Notes under the pieces: generated by a model
What the model was told of the DNA's origin: nothing
The model's database searches: none
What the model saw: only the letters and a program-made list of their open reading frames with translations
Source: Rhodiola kirilowii
Taxonomy: Eukaryota > Streptophyta > Magnoliopsida > Saxifragales > Crassulaceae
Assembly: GCA_033675215.1 (NCBI GenBank)
Contig: CM066194.1
Coordinates: forward strand, 24,612,679 to 24,676,678
Direction of reading: 5' to 3'
Length of the DNA: 64,000 bases
In this document: positions 1 to 11,532 of the stretch, piece by piece
Position numbering within the stretch: the first letter of the stretch is position 1
Layout: every line of letters begins with the position of its first letter
Translations under genes and position numbers: made by a program

Positions 1-2
1 GA

Positions 3-500
3 ATGCTTGAAGATCTAATATCCGACGTAGGAGAGCTCGTAGTAGCTGCGGACTTTTATGTAATAGAAACAAAAGAGACCAGCGAAGACGGACCGTCAAT
101 GCTTATATTGGGACGACCTTTTCTCTACGCCACCAAGGCATGGATCGACATGGGCAAGGGCATGTTATCACTTACATTTGGCGGCAAAAATTCAGATTTC
201 TACATCAATGATTATAATGGCCGCCCAGGAACATGGACACCACCAGACAATGTGCTTATCTTAGATCTCAGTACACAGACTTCCGACCTACCAAGAGAAA
301 CCGAGAAAGTGACAAGACCAGCAGCTATGGTCAACAGTCCCTCGCCTTCTCAGAAACAAAGGAAAAAGAAACCACCAAAACCGTGGAGTTCTAACCCAAG
401 CACATCATCCCACAAGAACTCGGAAAGAGTCAAAGCTAGAATCAACGCAGGAGCTGCGGCAAAATTTGACTTGAGCCGCCCATGGGATCCAAACTGTTGA
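3..500 (+). CDS. gag-protease C-terminal part (retropepsin-like)
   Basis: This is the open 3' end of a frame that enters from outside the window. It matches the C-terminal half of the retropepsin-like region of plant Ty3 elements: a flap-like stretch around DFYVIET, then LILGRPFL followed by a conserved ID-MGKG segment. A basic, Ser/Pro-rich tail ends in FDLSRPWDPN just before the stop. That last motif also ends the otherwise different gag proteins at 15387-16706, 42348-43412 and 53207 onward. The catalytic DLGA segment would lie upstream and is not in the window, though it is visible in related frames at 31686 and 42348. No RT follows. Confidence 0.75.
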   Translation: MLEDLISDVGELVVAADFYVIETKETSEDGPSMLILGRPFLYATKAWIDMGKGMLSLTFGGKNSDFYINDYNGRPGTWTPPDNVLILDLSTQTSDLPRETEKVTRPAAMVNSPSPSQKQRKKKPPKPWSSNPSTSSHKNSERVKARINAGAAAKFDLSRPWDPNC

Positions 501-540
501 TCCCCATGCGTCGAGCCAACGACGTTAAACAAAGGCACTG

Positions 541-558
541 GTCGGGAGGTAACCCGAC
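541..558 (+). other. Hairpin H1 after gag stop
   Basis: GTCGGG-AGGTAA-CCCGAC, a perfect 6-bp stem with a 6-nt loop, 40 nt after the gag stop. It follows the conserved string AACGACGTTAAACAAAGGC. Other copies: 16755-16772 (+), 31647-31664 (-), 48726-48743 (-), 53149-53166 (-), and a diverged form in family B at 42281-42298 (-). Confidence 0.7.
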
Positions 559-1297
559 ACCTATCTTACTTTCAGTAATTTTATTTTCTGTCATTTAGTT
601 TTTACCGTAAGTCGCTCTCACCCACTTTTTGTATAGAAGGAATGACCCCTTGTAGGAATCAATTTTTGGAGCAAGTTCAGATCAGCCAGGCAGCTTCCGA
701 GAAATTACCGGGCCTGCGCTGAGAGTTTAAGGCCCCAGCCGAACTCCCTCGATTATCCAGCTCCGAGGCATGTCGTTCCACGACACGACACAGTAAAAGG
801 GAGTTCAGTTCTTCTCTTTTCCTTAATGTCATTTCCTTCTCTTGTATATATTTGCATGACTTTTGAACTTAGGCACGCCTTCGTTCAAAAGTGTGCGGTG
901 AGAACCGCCTGTGTACATAGTTAAATAACATGTTTTTCTTTTTCCTTTTCCCTTAATATTATCTTTTTGAAAATATGAACTTGAGAATGTGAAAAAGATA
1001 GATCATAATTCATGCATTTACCTTGTGAAAATTCAACTGTCTAAAAACTTAGAATGTAACTTCTCATTTGTCCCTTTATGCTGAGATAAACAGGGGATGT
1101 GGAGTTGACATAAACTGCCCTAGAGAGGCTTGGCAAGCAATCGAAGGATCGAATCTAACTATATGTTTTTCGAAGTCAGTGGAGGCTGCACTTCGGGTTT
1201 CAGTAAAGATTGAAGTCATCTCGGTCATGCAGCGTTTATGCAAGAGGCGGGACGGGAATCAAACCGTCCTATCTCTAGTCCTAGTAGCCGGGAAAAT

Positions 1298-1316
1298 AAA
1301 TGAGGGACCCTCATTT
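1298..1316 (+). other. Hairpin H2 in 3' noncoding region
   Basis: AAATGAG-GGACC-CTCATTT, a perfect 7-bp stem with a 5-nt loop. Equivalent positions in the other copies read AGATGAG/CTCATCT or AAATGAG/CTCATTT around a CGACC-like loop: 17481-17499 (+, one mismatch), 31089-31107 (-), 48166-48184 (-), 52420-52438 (-). Confidence 0.65.
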
Positions 1317-1884
1317 TGACCCGCGCAAAACGGCAAGGATGAGAAAGAGCGGGGAGGTATTTCCATATGCTTGCGGGCGACGATTGGACCTCCCAAAAAG
1401 GTTGAGAAAATGGACTAGCAAGTCACAAAGAAGCAAAAGCTCAAAGAAGCTAATCAAAGGCCAAAGGCCAAAATTGTGAAGGTTTTAACCGAAACAAAAG
1501 TGAAGAAACTCCAATTCAACATCAAAGGCCAAAGGCCAAAGGCCGATTCACTACAGAAGCTGTCCCTCGCCAAAAAGAAATCAAAGTGCTCAACTTAGTG
1601 AAACCCGAACCGAATCACGTGCTAGAAAAAGCTACAAGGAAACCATATAGTGTGAGTCGATCCCGAGAATGCAGTCCAAGAGCCTGAAAAGGGTTATCTC
1701 CGGAAACATCCGAATTAATTTGCATCTCGGCACGAAGGTACAAGTATCAAGTTTTTTCTAAGTATTTACACGGTTTAGTTTGGTAATAAGTAAGTAATGC
1801 ATGAATTGGGATAAATCTAGTCCCACAGTCTCACTTTCATATTTTAAAAGTTTACTTAGATTGTGTACCGCCCTTTGAAAAGCA

Positions 1885-1920
1885 TTGTTCGGGACGAACA
1901 ACTAAAAGTGTGGGGAGATC
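1885..1920 (+). promoter_or_regulatory. Hairpin H3 and polypurine tract
   Basis: H3 (1885-1901) is TTGTTCG-GGA-CGAACAA, a perfect 7-bp stem. It is followed within a few bases by the purine-rich AAAAGTGTGGGGAGATC that touches the LTR start. In this class the tract primes plus-strand DNA synthesis. The hairpin beside it is seen in every family A and B copy with this site and in Athila-1. Confidence 0.75.
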
Positions 1921-3638
1921 TAATGGACCATAATTGTATGAATCATAAACACAGTTAAACCCACCAAATTAGATGTTTTGTCTGTACAACTTTTACTTGT
2001 TAGTTCACTTTTGTTCTACAGGCCATTTCAAGGGGTAAAGATGAAAACGAGCTAAAATGGAGTTCTTAACGCTGAAAGTGAATTACAAGTCAGAACTGAC
2101 CATACTCCGACAATACTCCAATCAAGCCACAACTACGTCCCGATGACTTATTCCAACAAAGATCAAGAACACAAGTGAAATGCCAAGTATAAGTAACTTA
2201 TCTTTTGATGACAACTAAGGAGCAACCAAAGGAGCAACCAAAGGGCAACTAGGAGTTAGGATCCAACCGATGGCTTTTGAGAAGGAAAAGATCTCACTTC
2301 TCCTTCCCTCCTCACCACATGGGCGGCTAAAGCCACCCTCCACTCCCCTTGCGCCACCTAGGCCGGCGGCTCTTGGCCAAGCCACCTCACCCCGGCGGCT
2401 TTTGCTCCTCCACCCTCCTCATGCCAAGTGTTGAGATCTCAATCCATATGCCTCTCCTCCCTTGACAAGTGTATGGCTCTCCTCCATCCTCCATGCCTAT
2501 AAATAGAGCTCCTCTTCTCATTTGTAATATAATCCTCATTTCAAAACATCATCCATCACAAAGCTCTAGCTTCTCTCTAGATTTTGGGCACTACTTTTGT
2601 AAACACTTGTTTTAAATCTATAATACTCCTGTTTGTTCTTGAGTATTCTAGTAGTTCTTGAGTTTACTCCTGTTGGTTCTTGAGTATTCTCCTTTACTTA
2701 CTGTCTTTCAAAAACCCTCGAGTACTTAGCTATGGTATCCACCTCTATGGATATTCGTAGCTAACCCCTTCATTCGGTTGAAGGGGTGTACTTGTGTCAT
2801 AAAATGTTTTAGGCCCTACTCTTAATGCCTCTATGTGTTCAAAACTTGTTCTATGTGCCACATATTAGGTTAGAACTTCCAAGGTTGAGTGGATGCTTGG
2901 AATGGCAAAACTCTTCCGTGGGGTTCGTAAACATACTCGCATAAGTGGATGCTTGGAATGGCAAAACTTATCTGAGGAGTTTGACCTCTTTTAAACACCA
3001 TTTGGTTGATCGGGAATGATTGATCAAATGGATGCACACATGCTAATATACCTTGGAATGGGGTATTAGTCTAAATAGAACAAGTGCTCTATGTCTTGGA
3101 ATGGACTAGACAGTGTGGCAAATCAAGTTCTTGGAATGGCCTTGATACACTTTTGAATACATAGTATGATCATTAGAGGTCAATGATAAACAGACTTTGA
3201 TACAAGGCCCCTAAAACCAAATGCTTTCCTTAAAACATCACCTGCACTTTACTTTCAGTCTCAATATCAACTGCAATATCAACCGCTTACTCTCCGTAAG
3301 ACTTATCCTTCAAGCATCCCACTTGCTGTAAGTCTTCTCCTTTTACTTTCAGTACTTTACTTTCAGTAATTTACTTTCTGCACTACAATCACAACCAACC
3401 CACTTACTTTTCTGTACTAAAATTAAAACCAACAACCAACCACTCACTTTTCATCGCTAAAACCTCAATCCACCTAAAATCACGCTCCCCTTCAGTACAT
3501 TCCTCAAAGAACAACTATCCCCCTAATTCCCTTGGGTTCGACCCCTACTTACCACTTGCTACCCAGTAGTGAAGTCGCGAGTAGAGGACTTATAAATTTT
3601 ATTCTTGACGTTTGCACACGACGACTGTGCGTCCGTCA
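1921..3638 (+). repeat. Family A LTR (3' LTR of element 1)
   Basis: 1718 bp, from just after the polypurine tract to ...GTCCGTCA. It aligns at both ends with the paired LTRs at 13758-15364 and 18099-19705. A TATA box, TATAAATAG, lies at 2498-2506 after a GC-rich GGCGGC cluster. The 3' third contains GGGTTCGACCCC (3534-3545) and repeated ACTTTCAGTA-like strings. The sequence is well diverged from the young pair, so this copy is older. The next bases begin the Copia remnant. Confidence 0.85.
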
Positions 3639-3673
3639 CATGAGGATTCATGTCTATTTTCATCAGCCTTCCC

Positions 3674-4363
3674 CTAACCTTTCTTCGAGTTTTGAAAATT
3701 TGTTGAAGATGAGTGACCTTGATCTGATCCACATATGTTGATCTTCCTCACCATTCTACCAAAGTTCTGGGCCATCATTACCAGCTTTTCAGCCGAGCAG
3801 CCAGACTCATATTTGTCTTTAGAGACTTCGGCTTTCCCTGCAATACCCTTACCTCCTCTTGGTTGGGCATCTTGGAGTTGATTCATCTCGTATGTTCTCA
3901 AAGATCCCATGAGATCTTCCATTTTAATATTGGAGATATCATGCATCTCTTCAATAGCAATAAATTTCATAGCGAACCTTGGGGGTAGAGACCTCAGCAC
4001 CTTGCTCGCCATTCTTTCTTCCTCGATGGGGTTTCCCAGTGCGACAGCCTCACTAGACTGATATAGAACCCTTGTGTTGTACTCAGCAATGGTTTCCTCT
4101 TCCTTCATTCTCAGATCCTCGAACTTCGTTGTGACTATCTGCATTCTCGAGTTTCTGACTTTGTCTGTTCCTTCATAGACTGTTCTAAAAGTGTCACGTG
4201 CCTCTTTTGAAACTTCACAGTTTAGGATCAGTTTAAACACATTCTCGTCCACTCCTGAGAAAATTGCATTCATGGCCTTTGAATTTTCAGCAGTTGCTTT
4301 TTCATCTGCATCAGTCCATAGAGGTTCAGGTTTTGGCACAGCTACTCCTTCAGGGTTGGCCAT
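3674..4363 (-). pseudogene. Copia gag (UBN2-type) fragment
   Basis: The open stretch encodes about 230 residues with the features of the gag-polypeptide of plant Copia elements (UBN2 type): the AMNAIFSGVDENVFKLI segment, RDTFRTVYEGTDKVR, and SLPPRFAMKFIAIEEMHD with a following MEDLMGSLRTYEM helix. In a whole element this protein forms the virus-like particle. No zinc knuckle is visible before the piece runs into the family A LTR. Gag-like codons appear to continue upstream toward the primer site, so the ATG at 4363 is probably internal. It is a fragment without its pol. Confidence 0.8.
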
Positions 4364-4568
4364 CGTGGGTTCTGTTCATCCAACCAATATAGCTCTTCAA
4401 GCATTTTCATCGAGAGATTTCAGGCAGGCTTTCATCTTGGACTTCCAGTAGGCATAATTCGATCCTTCAAGCAACTATGGTCGATTAGTGCTCTGTCCTT
4501 CCTTCAAACTCATCTTGAATAGTCGCCGGATCACACTCTGTATGTCGAGTGTCTGCTCTGATACCAAT

Positions 4569-4813
4569 TGAAATCTACTTGTCTTATACAAGATGAGTTC
4601 CAGAAGGTGTTCGACCTGCATCTTGAACACTAATTAACAGATACCGTAAACATAACAAAATAAGAGCAGACACGATATGATACCCAGCTCGGTCTTGCCT
4701 ACTCTGGGGGGCTTCCCACACCCTAAAGGGTCACAAATCGTATTACGAATTTAGAGCTAAAAGTGGACTTACGCTTACACAATACCTTATTTGTAATAAC
4801 CTAGCCTCCAACA
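4569..4813 (-). repeat. Copia 5' LTR (245 bp)
   Basis: On the minus strand it begins TGTTGGAGGC and ends ATTTCA, two bases from the primer site at 4566-4555. The short length and TGTTGG...CA ends are typical of small plant Copia elements. Only this LTR is in the window. Confidence 0.75.
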
Positions 4814-5820
4814 CTCCATCTCTCAGATTCGTCATCTCGATTCACCGCAGCTCACCGTCGATCCCCTACTCCAAGTGTATTTTGATGTACAAACATCATA
4901 AAGATGTGTTACTTGACTGTGCAGGCTTAAGTACAGGTACTCTGGAAGTAACGGCTACTAGAGTGTGCAGGGTATTGCACGAATCTCTGGAGGTAGTAGT
5001 ACCTCGGATTGAGGACGAGAATATTTCCATGAATATTTTCGGTGGATCTTTTCTCTCAAGATCGGATTTAGCATAGATATGTTGGAAGATTACCAAAGAT
5101 TAGTTTTAGATACTTGTAAGGAGAATTGGAATCGGTCTATATACAGGAAGATTGCGTGATAGATTTAAGGAAACAATATCTCAATCGCATAGCCAATTAG
5201 ATCTGTATGGGACGATCTAATTGGAAGGCTGATGAAGAAATTATGGGATGGACGAATCAGTTAGAAGATTTTGTGCAAACTTGTCGTGCAAGATAGAGAG
5301 ATTTTCTCCAAGAAACTTGAGGGCTACCCAGTTTGAGTATGGCTATGGCTGCCTTTCAGAGCGCGGTTCGAACTGGATTCCTTGGCTAAGTGTTTACTGA
5401 AGAGGAAACAACCGGAGGTCGTAGATTCGAAGTGGCATTGAATAGGAGATTCAATGGCATACTTTGAAGGAAGCCAGTGTGTGATCTGAGCCAGAAGTGG
5501 AATATTGCTTGCGGTGCAATTGCAACAAAGTTAGATCATCATTAAGTCGGTCTGAGAGAATGATGGAACACCACATAGTGTGGTTTGGGTGAGTGGTATA
5601 ATCGTTGAAATTGAGTAACATCAATACAAGCAATTGTTCCGAAATCTTTCTAGTGGAAACTAGAATGTAGTGGTTTTTCCTTAGATACTTAGTTTAGTAT
5701 CTGTGTTCCCACTATATATTGAAGTCTCGTAATTACTTTTACACTTTGGTTTATTTCCGCTGCATACATATTTAGCGTGTATCGGTAATTGACAAGTGCA
5801 ACTAACTAACGATCCTAACA
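4814..5820 (+). repeat. Sirevirus 5' LTR (left edge uncertain)
   Basis: From about 4870 to 5820 it aligns with the 3' LTR, for example AGTACAGGTACTCTGGAAGT at 4931 and at 13483, and it ends GATCCTAACA like the 3' copy at 20161. The first 55 or so bases do not clearly match, so the true left edge lies between 4814 and 4870. A TATATAT-like box is near 5715. Confidence 0.7.
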
Positions 5821-5822
5821 AT

Positions 5823-5834
5823 TGGCATCAGAGC
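5823..5834 (+). promoter_or_regulatory. Primer binding site, initiator tRNA-Met type
   Basis: TGGCATCAGAGC, two bases after the LTR end, one base from the usual TGGTATCAGAGC of plant Copia elements. Confidence 0.85.
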
Positions 5835-5868
5835 CCGGTCTCTAGGTTTTAGTAGCTTTGTGGGTAAG

Positions 5869-7410
5869 ATGACAACATCAGCGATAGCTTCTGGAGATCC
5901 CCTCAGCTGAAACCTGGTGAATACGATTGGTGGGCTGAACAGTTCGAGTCACACATATGCTCCCTAGATGGTCAGCTATGGAAGATAATCAAGCAGGGAC
6001 CAGTACCTACCCTGGATTCTATGATGATAGAGAAGAAGAAGGATGCCTATGATGACAATGACTACAAGGTGATAGAGAAGAATAGCAGAGCAAAGAAGGT
6101 CCTACACTCTGCACTTGGTCCATGAGACTTGAAAAAGATGCTCCGCTACAAGACTACCAAAGAGATATGGGATGCATTAAAGAGACTGTACTCCGGAAGT
6201 TTAGACATGAAGAAGAATCGAATATTGGCCACAATGAGAGACTATGACAACGCCATGCAAGGATAGAGTGAGACGTTGGAAGATTTGCACTCATGATTCC
6301 AAGGTTACGTTGGTCAATTGGAGTTTCTTGTAGAGGAGATTAACGAGTGGAAAGTCACTCACCACTTCCTTTAATCACTGAATTTGAAGTGGGATGTTGT
6401 GACCTTAGCACTCCAAGCCCAGAAGGATATCAAGAATATAAAGCTTGAAGAGCTCATTGCCAGACTTCAGAGTAACGATAGTATCCAGCAGAGGAAAGAT
6501 GTCAGACATGCTCCTGAGAAGGACCATTCCCTGGCACTGAAGGTTGAGAAAGCATTTGAGCTCGCCTAGACTAATGAAATATTGGATGACGACACTGCGC
6601 TGGTAACTAGAGTCCTCAGAATGGCAGGAGTTGGAGGGATGGGATCGTTCAAAGGGAAGAAGTCACCAAAGGAGGTGATTTGCTACCACTATCAGAAAAA
6701 GGGGCACATGGCTAAAGACTGCTTCAGCAAGAGAGCAGGATAGCCTCCGGCTCAAAAGAGCATCAAGGCCATGTTTGCAGCTTAGGGTGAATCAGAAGAC
6801 TACTCGAGAAGATTTGTGGTTAAATAAGGGTTAGGACACAAATCAAGAAGTGCTGATACGTCCTCAAGAAAGAAAGATATAGCTAAGGAAGCAAGTGAGC
6901 CAGCCAAGTGTAAGTGTCAATGCGGAAAGAATTCATGTCTGAATATGGAAACAAGTGTACCCTTCAACAGAAAGAAGGCCTACGCATTATGGCTCAAACA
7001 TGTCAAGAGTACAAAGCCGGCTCATATTGCTTTTGACTCCAGGAAGGTCAAGAATTCTATTCCTCCACCAGGATGGAGCAAGTACGTGGATCTCAAGCAC
7101 CATAGCGTATGTTGGAATTGTGGACATGATGGACCTTTCTACAGGGATTGCATGTGTAGAAAGCATGAGGATGAGAGGACCTAAGCTAGGTATGGTCCAC
7201 CAGCACTAATATGCTGGCACTGCAATCAGGAAGGTCAGCCCATGAAGCACTGTCCCCACAAGAAGAAGGATAAGGGTGATACTCCAAAGAAAAATGGGTT
7301 GGCAAAGGATAATGCTAAGAAAAGATCTAAAAACAAGAATTCCAAGGATCAGCGAGCAGGACACAAACCAGACACGCCTAACCTTGTTTGGGTACGTAAG
7401 AACTAATCTA
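5869..7410 (+). pseudogene. Sirevirus gag region
   Basis: The first ATG after the primer site (5869) begins a region with UBN2-type gag similarity; an open piece at 6384-6569 reads as gag helix (LALQAQKDIKNIKLEELIAR). Knuckle-like Cys/His strings follow near 6680-6730 (CYHYQKKGHMAKDC) and 7110-7155 (CWNCGHDG). Repeated knuckle-like motifs and a long basic gag tail suit Sireviruses. The frame is broken several times. Confidence 0.7.
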
Positions 7411-7445
7411 TCTTTGTTTGCAGGGTGGAAGGAGGAGCAGCTCCT

Positions 7446-8885
7446 GGTACATAGACATCATGCTCCATTCATATGATGGGGAATGCAGGATGATACACCT
7501 CCCTTTGACCTCACTCTGGCGAACCAGTCACTTTTGGAAACAAAAGTAGAGGTGAGATCATTGGGAAAGGAAAAGTAAAACTCAACAATAAAATTTGTAT
7601 CAATGATGTGAGTTTGGTAGAAGGTATCAATTATGATCTGCTCAGTATTTCCCAATTATGTCAAAATGGAAAGAATCGAGTACTGTTTACTTCTGACGAG
7701 TGCTATGTTGAGGGCATTAGTACAAGGAAAACATTTCTGAAAGGGAAGCAAACTGGTAAATCTACACAGTTGATCCATCCTTCATCCCTGAGACAGAGCT
7801 GTGCCTTGCTTCAAAATTAGAACATACATGGTTGTGGCACAAGAGATTCAGACATGCATTCGTATATCTCCTCTCGAAGCTACGTCGTATGGAGTTGGTA
7901 AGTAGACTCCCACATGTAGAGAGTGAACTTGAGGGTATGTGTGATGCATGTGTAAAAGGTAAGAAGGTAAGGTTATCGTTCAAGTCCAAAACTGAGGTAA
8001 GCTCCACCCGACCTCTTGAGTTAGTTCGTATGGACTTTTATGGACCTATGAGGACTAGATCTCTCAAAGGTAATCTTTATGTTTTCGTAATTGTTGATGA
8101 CTATTCAAGGTATACTTGGACTATCTTCATTACCTGTAAAGATGAAGTATTTGCAGAATTTGAGATTTGGATGAAGGCTGTGGAGAGAAAATTAAATCTT
8201 ACCCTATCAAGTATGCGTACTGACCATGTAACAGAGTTTCATAACTCACAATTTCTATGCATGTGCAAGACCAAGGGAATCAACCATAACTTCTCTGCAC
8301 CAAGAATACCTCTGCAGAATGGGGTCGTCGAAAGGAAGAACATAACTATGGAAGATATGATGAGGACCCTGTTACTAGCTAGTGGTCTCCCAGGAAGCTT
8401 TTGGGGAGAGGCTCTCAACACATCATGTCATGTTCTGAACAGAGCCTACCTCATACCTATGTTGAACAAGACACCATATGAGTTGCTGAGGGGAAGAAAG
8501 CCAAATGTCTTACTTTAGAGTCTTTCGATGTAAGTGCTACATTCACAACAATGGAAAATCGAACATTGGAAAATTCAATGAAAGAAGTGAAGAGGGTGTA
8601 TTTGTGGGATACTCCACCCACAGCAAGGCGTACAATGTGTACATTCACCAGAGCAGAAAGATAGAAGAGAGCATCCATGTGGTATTTGATGAGGGAGTAA
8701 TGGCAATTGAGATAAGCCGAGCTGATGGGGAACCTCCCTTTAGGCAGAATGACGACTTCAATCTAAGTGAATGGAGGCTAGGTGCTCAACCTCCCCACAT
8801 GGATCCCGAAGGACAAGATCCCCCTGTAAGTACCTCAGGCGAACAGGACACATGTCCTGTAGATATGAACCCTACATCGTTTTGA
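7446..8885 (+). pseudogene. Copia protease remnant and integrase
   Basis: After a decayed protease stretch, an open piece at 7832-8518 (228 residues) carries the GAG-pre-integrase start (WHKRFRHA), the catalytic-core motifs MDFYGPM, VIVDDYSRYTW and, later, the FHNSQF and PLQNGVVERKN signatures of Copia integrase. A further piece at 8505-8885 covers the C-terminal part (VFRCKCYIHN, the chromodomain-side GKFNERSEEGVFVGYS motif). In an active element this enzyme inserts the cDNA. The frame is broken several times. Confidence 0.85.
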
Positions 8886-9030
8886 CTATGGACGAGAGGC
8901 AACAGAGGTTGCTCAACAGTTGGCCGCATGAGAAGAGGACCAGCAGTATGATGAAACGGGTCCAACTAGACACATCACTAAGAATCACTGGAGACCCGTA
9001 TGGCATCAAGACTATCACTGCTACAAAACC

Positions 9031-10390
9031 GTGGACTTAGTACAAGAAAATAATGTAACATTTGCCTCAATTAATAGTCATGCATATACCACGTTTGTGT
9101 GTTTAACTGAGTCCAAGAACGTCGAAGAAACCTTGAAAGACCCGGAATGGGTGAAGGCTATGCATGAAGAGCTACATCAATTCAAAAGAAACAAAGTATG
9201 GAGACTAGTTTTGCGTTCAGCCGGAAGAACAATTATTGGAACCAAGTGGGTTTTCAAAAACAAGTTGGACAATAAAGGGCAAGTGGTAAAGAATAAGGCA
9301 CGACTAGTAGTAAAGGGGTACAATCAACAAGAAGGGATAGACTATGATGAGACATTCGCCTTCGTAGCACGATTGGAGGCAATCAGGCTGTTGATTGCAT
9401 ACTCTGCGTACCATGGATTCAAGCTACATCAGATGGACGTGAAAACGACATTTCTGAATGGCGTACGTAAGGAGGAAGTATACGTCGCTCAAACCCCTGG
9501 CTTTGAAGATATCATGTGTCCCGAACACGTATATATCCTCAGCAAGGCACTCTATGGTCTGAAGCAGGCTCCCCGGGCCTAGTATGATAGACTATCTCAG
9601 TTCCTTTTGTCACATTGATATGTACGAGGACATGTGGACAAAACTTTGTTCCTTCTCAAGGATGGAGACGACACACACGTAGTACGGGTATACGTTGATG
9701 ATATTATTTTTGGTTCTACTAACGACTCTCTTGTCAGGAAATTTACAAAACTCATGGAAAGCGAGTTTGAAATGAGCATGGTCGGGGAACTTAAGTTCTT
9801 TCTATGACTTCAAGTGGCTAAGGAGAAAGATGGTACCACAATCGACCAAGAGAAGTATCTCTGAGAGATGCTAGTTAAATTTGAAATGAAGGATTCTAGT
9901 ACCATGGCCATGCCAATTTCCTCAAATGATTCACTTTGGAAGGATGAGAGCTCACCAAAAGTGGATCTAATGCTATACCCAGGAATGATAGGTTCACTTC
10001 TCTAGCTTACTGCTAGTAGACCTGATATTATGTATAGTGTGTGTTTGTGTGCCCGCTTTCAGGCTGACCCAAGGGAGACACACCTCAAAGCAGTAAAGAG
10101 GATTCTATGATACCTCAAGGGGAATAGAATGGATAGAAATTCCACATTGGGTATGGCACAATTTGTGGGATTGTGGCTAGTGTCTTGGGCTTCGAAGAAA
10201 CAAAACTCAGTGACACTATCCACGGGGGAGGCATAGTACATTGCAGCTGCAGCCAGCTATTTGTAGTTATTGTGGTATCAAATAATAGCTAAGTGATTAC
10301 GGTATTACTTTTGATTCCATACCTATACTCTGTGATAATAGTAGTGTCATAAATATCTCTAAGAACCCAGTACAACACTCCAGGACAAAG
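9031..10390 (+). pseudogene. Copia reverse transcriptase and start of RNase H
   Basis: An open piece at 9031-9582 gives the RVT_2 domain: [49 protein letters not shown], and [12 protein letters not shown]. The palm YVDD region (YTYVDDI-type) is recognisable near 9680-9720, and RNase H similarity runs from about 10050 to the solo LTR inserted at 10391. The last RNase H stretch continues after that insertion (11528-11700). The frame is broken several times. Confidence 0.85.
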
Positions 10391-11527
10391 TGATGAGTCG
10401 TATTTATACGGCTAATCGAGTTAATTAATCCCATTTATTTTGACCCTTTCTTATGCGAACATTTACTTTTTAGTGTTGTTTTGCGTTTTAGGTGTTTTGG
10501 AAGCGTTGGAAGGAATATGTGCTTAAAGATAGCGTTTCGATGCCAAATGCATCACATGGAGTTAATGGAAGTCGAATCGAGAGCCGAAGTCAAGACTGAC
10601 GAGCAGAGGAAGAGAAGCACCTCCGAGCAGATCGCGGACGTAGGCCATTTTATGGTCGCTGTCCGCGGATGGTAATATGAACATTATCTGCAGTGCTAAT
10701 ATGCAAATCGTCCGCGGCTGATGTCAGCAAATCGGGATTTGGAAATCTAGCCCAAAAATGAAATAAGAAACCCAACTTTCTTATAAAATTAGGGTTTCAC
10801 AACAGCATCAGAATTCATTCCCAGCTTTGAAGAGAGAGATGGCTCTGGAGAAGATTTCCCTACTTTCATCATTCATAATATTTTGTGTTTTTATTCCCAT
10901 GCATATGAGTAGCTAAACTCTTAATTCAGTTTAGGGTTTCATTCATTGTGACATACGTTTTGAGATTTCCGTTTTTAATGCAATTTTATGTTTCTCTAGT
11001 TCTTGTTCCTCATCACATGAATTAATTTGTGAGGTCAAGTGGAAGCTTTGTCGCAAAGCTTAATCAAACAATTAATTCTTACCGTTAACATCTACTGGAT
11101 ACTTTGTCGTAAAGGTAGATAGTAACATCTATCCTTAGTAATACCGTTGTCGGATTATTGAGTTTAGGAAAGCACTAGAAGTCTAACACCTTTGTCGGGT
11201 TAGCTTGTGGCGTATCACTTTTGTCAGGATACTAGGGTAGTTACCATTGTCGGAACAACCACACTTAGAAACATAAGATTTGATCATTAGAAATCTATGA
11301 CAAACGTGTCACAATAGAAACTCTAAGCTGAATGTTTTCTCTGATTGTCTTCGTTAATCTTTTCTCATTGCACTCACAATTACTCACAAAACCCCCTTTT
11401 TTAATTGTTCACAGTTACAACTTCAACAAACCAGCTCTCTTGGGTTCGACCCCTGCTTGCCGCTACATTAGCTCACTAGCAAGAGAAATATAAATAGTAA
11501 ATTTGATGCATTAGACGACGCGCGTCA
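10391..11527 (+). repeat. Solo LTR, family B, with 5-bp TSD
   Basis: 1137 bp, TGATGAGTCG...GCGCGTCA, with no internal region. It is flanked by the direct repeat CAAAG (10386-10390 and 11528-11532). The host Copia RNase H reads on across the two flanks, so the boundaries are firm. It contains GGGTTCGACCCC near 11429, like family A LTRs. It is diverged from the other solo copy at 43685-44948. A solo LTR is the usual product of recombination between the two LTRs of a whole element. Confidence 0.92.
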
Positions 11528-11532
11528 CAAAG

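Larger units (their letters stand above)
501..1920 (+). other. Noncoding 3' region of TR-GAG element 1
   Basis: There is no coding signal. The region holds three short hairpins (H1 541-558, H2 1298-1316, H3 1885-1901), a polypurine-like string AAAGTGTGCGGTGAGAA near 885-902 that resembles the true tract 1 kb downstream, and several AAAGGCC repeats at about 1465-1545. The same landmarks in the same order occur at 16707-18098 and, inverted, at 30491-31685, 47576-48790 and 51820-53206, so the region is a shared module of family A elements. Confidence 0.75.
1..3638 (+). mobile_element. TR-GAG-like Ty3 element 1, 3' part (5' part outside window)
   Basis: The order is gag-protease tail (3-500), a 1.4-kb noncoding region, polypurine tract and a family A LTR (1921-3638). 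The same order recurs in the other family A copies in this window. No reverse transcriptase or integrase lies between the protease and the 3' LTR, which fits the non-autonomous TR-GAG class; that the missing 5' part also lacks pol is inferred from the complete copy at 13758-19705. The element abuts minus-strand Copia gag, so it probably inserted there. Its target-site duplication cannot be seen because the 5' LTR is outside the window. Confidence 0.85.
3639..4813 (-). mobile_element. Copia remnant (5' LTR, primer site, part of gag)
   Basis: Read on the minus strand: an LTR (4813 to 4569) beginning TGTTGGAGGC, a primer site TGGTATCAGAGC (4566-4555) matching plant initiator tRNA-Met, then Copia gag (to about 3674). 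The rest of the element is not in this window; the family A element begins where the gag stops. It is an old partial fossil. Confidence 0.8.

Noticed and set aside
1068-1319. 83-codon frame beginning MSLYAEINRG, repeated at 31086-31337 and 48163-48414
   Set aside because: The frame is open in several family A copies, but it spans the structured noncoding block on either strand of the element (plus here, minus there, always element sense). Its changes follow the hairpin pairing rather than codon positions, and it is broken in the youngest copy, so I do not call it a gene.
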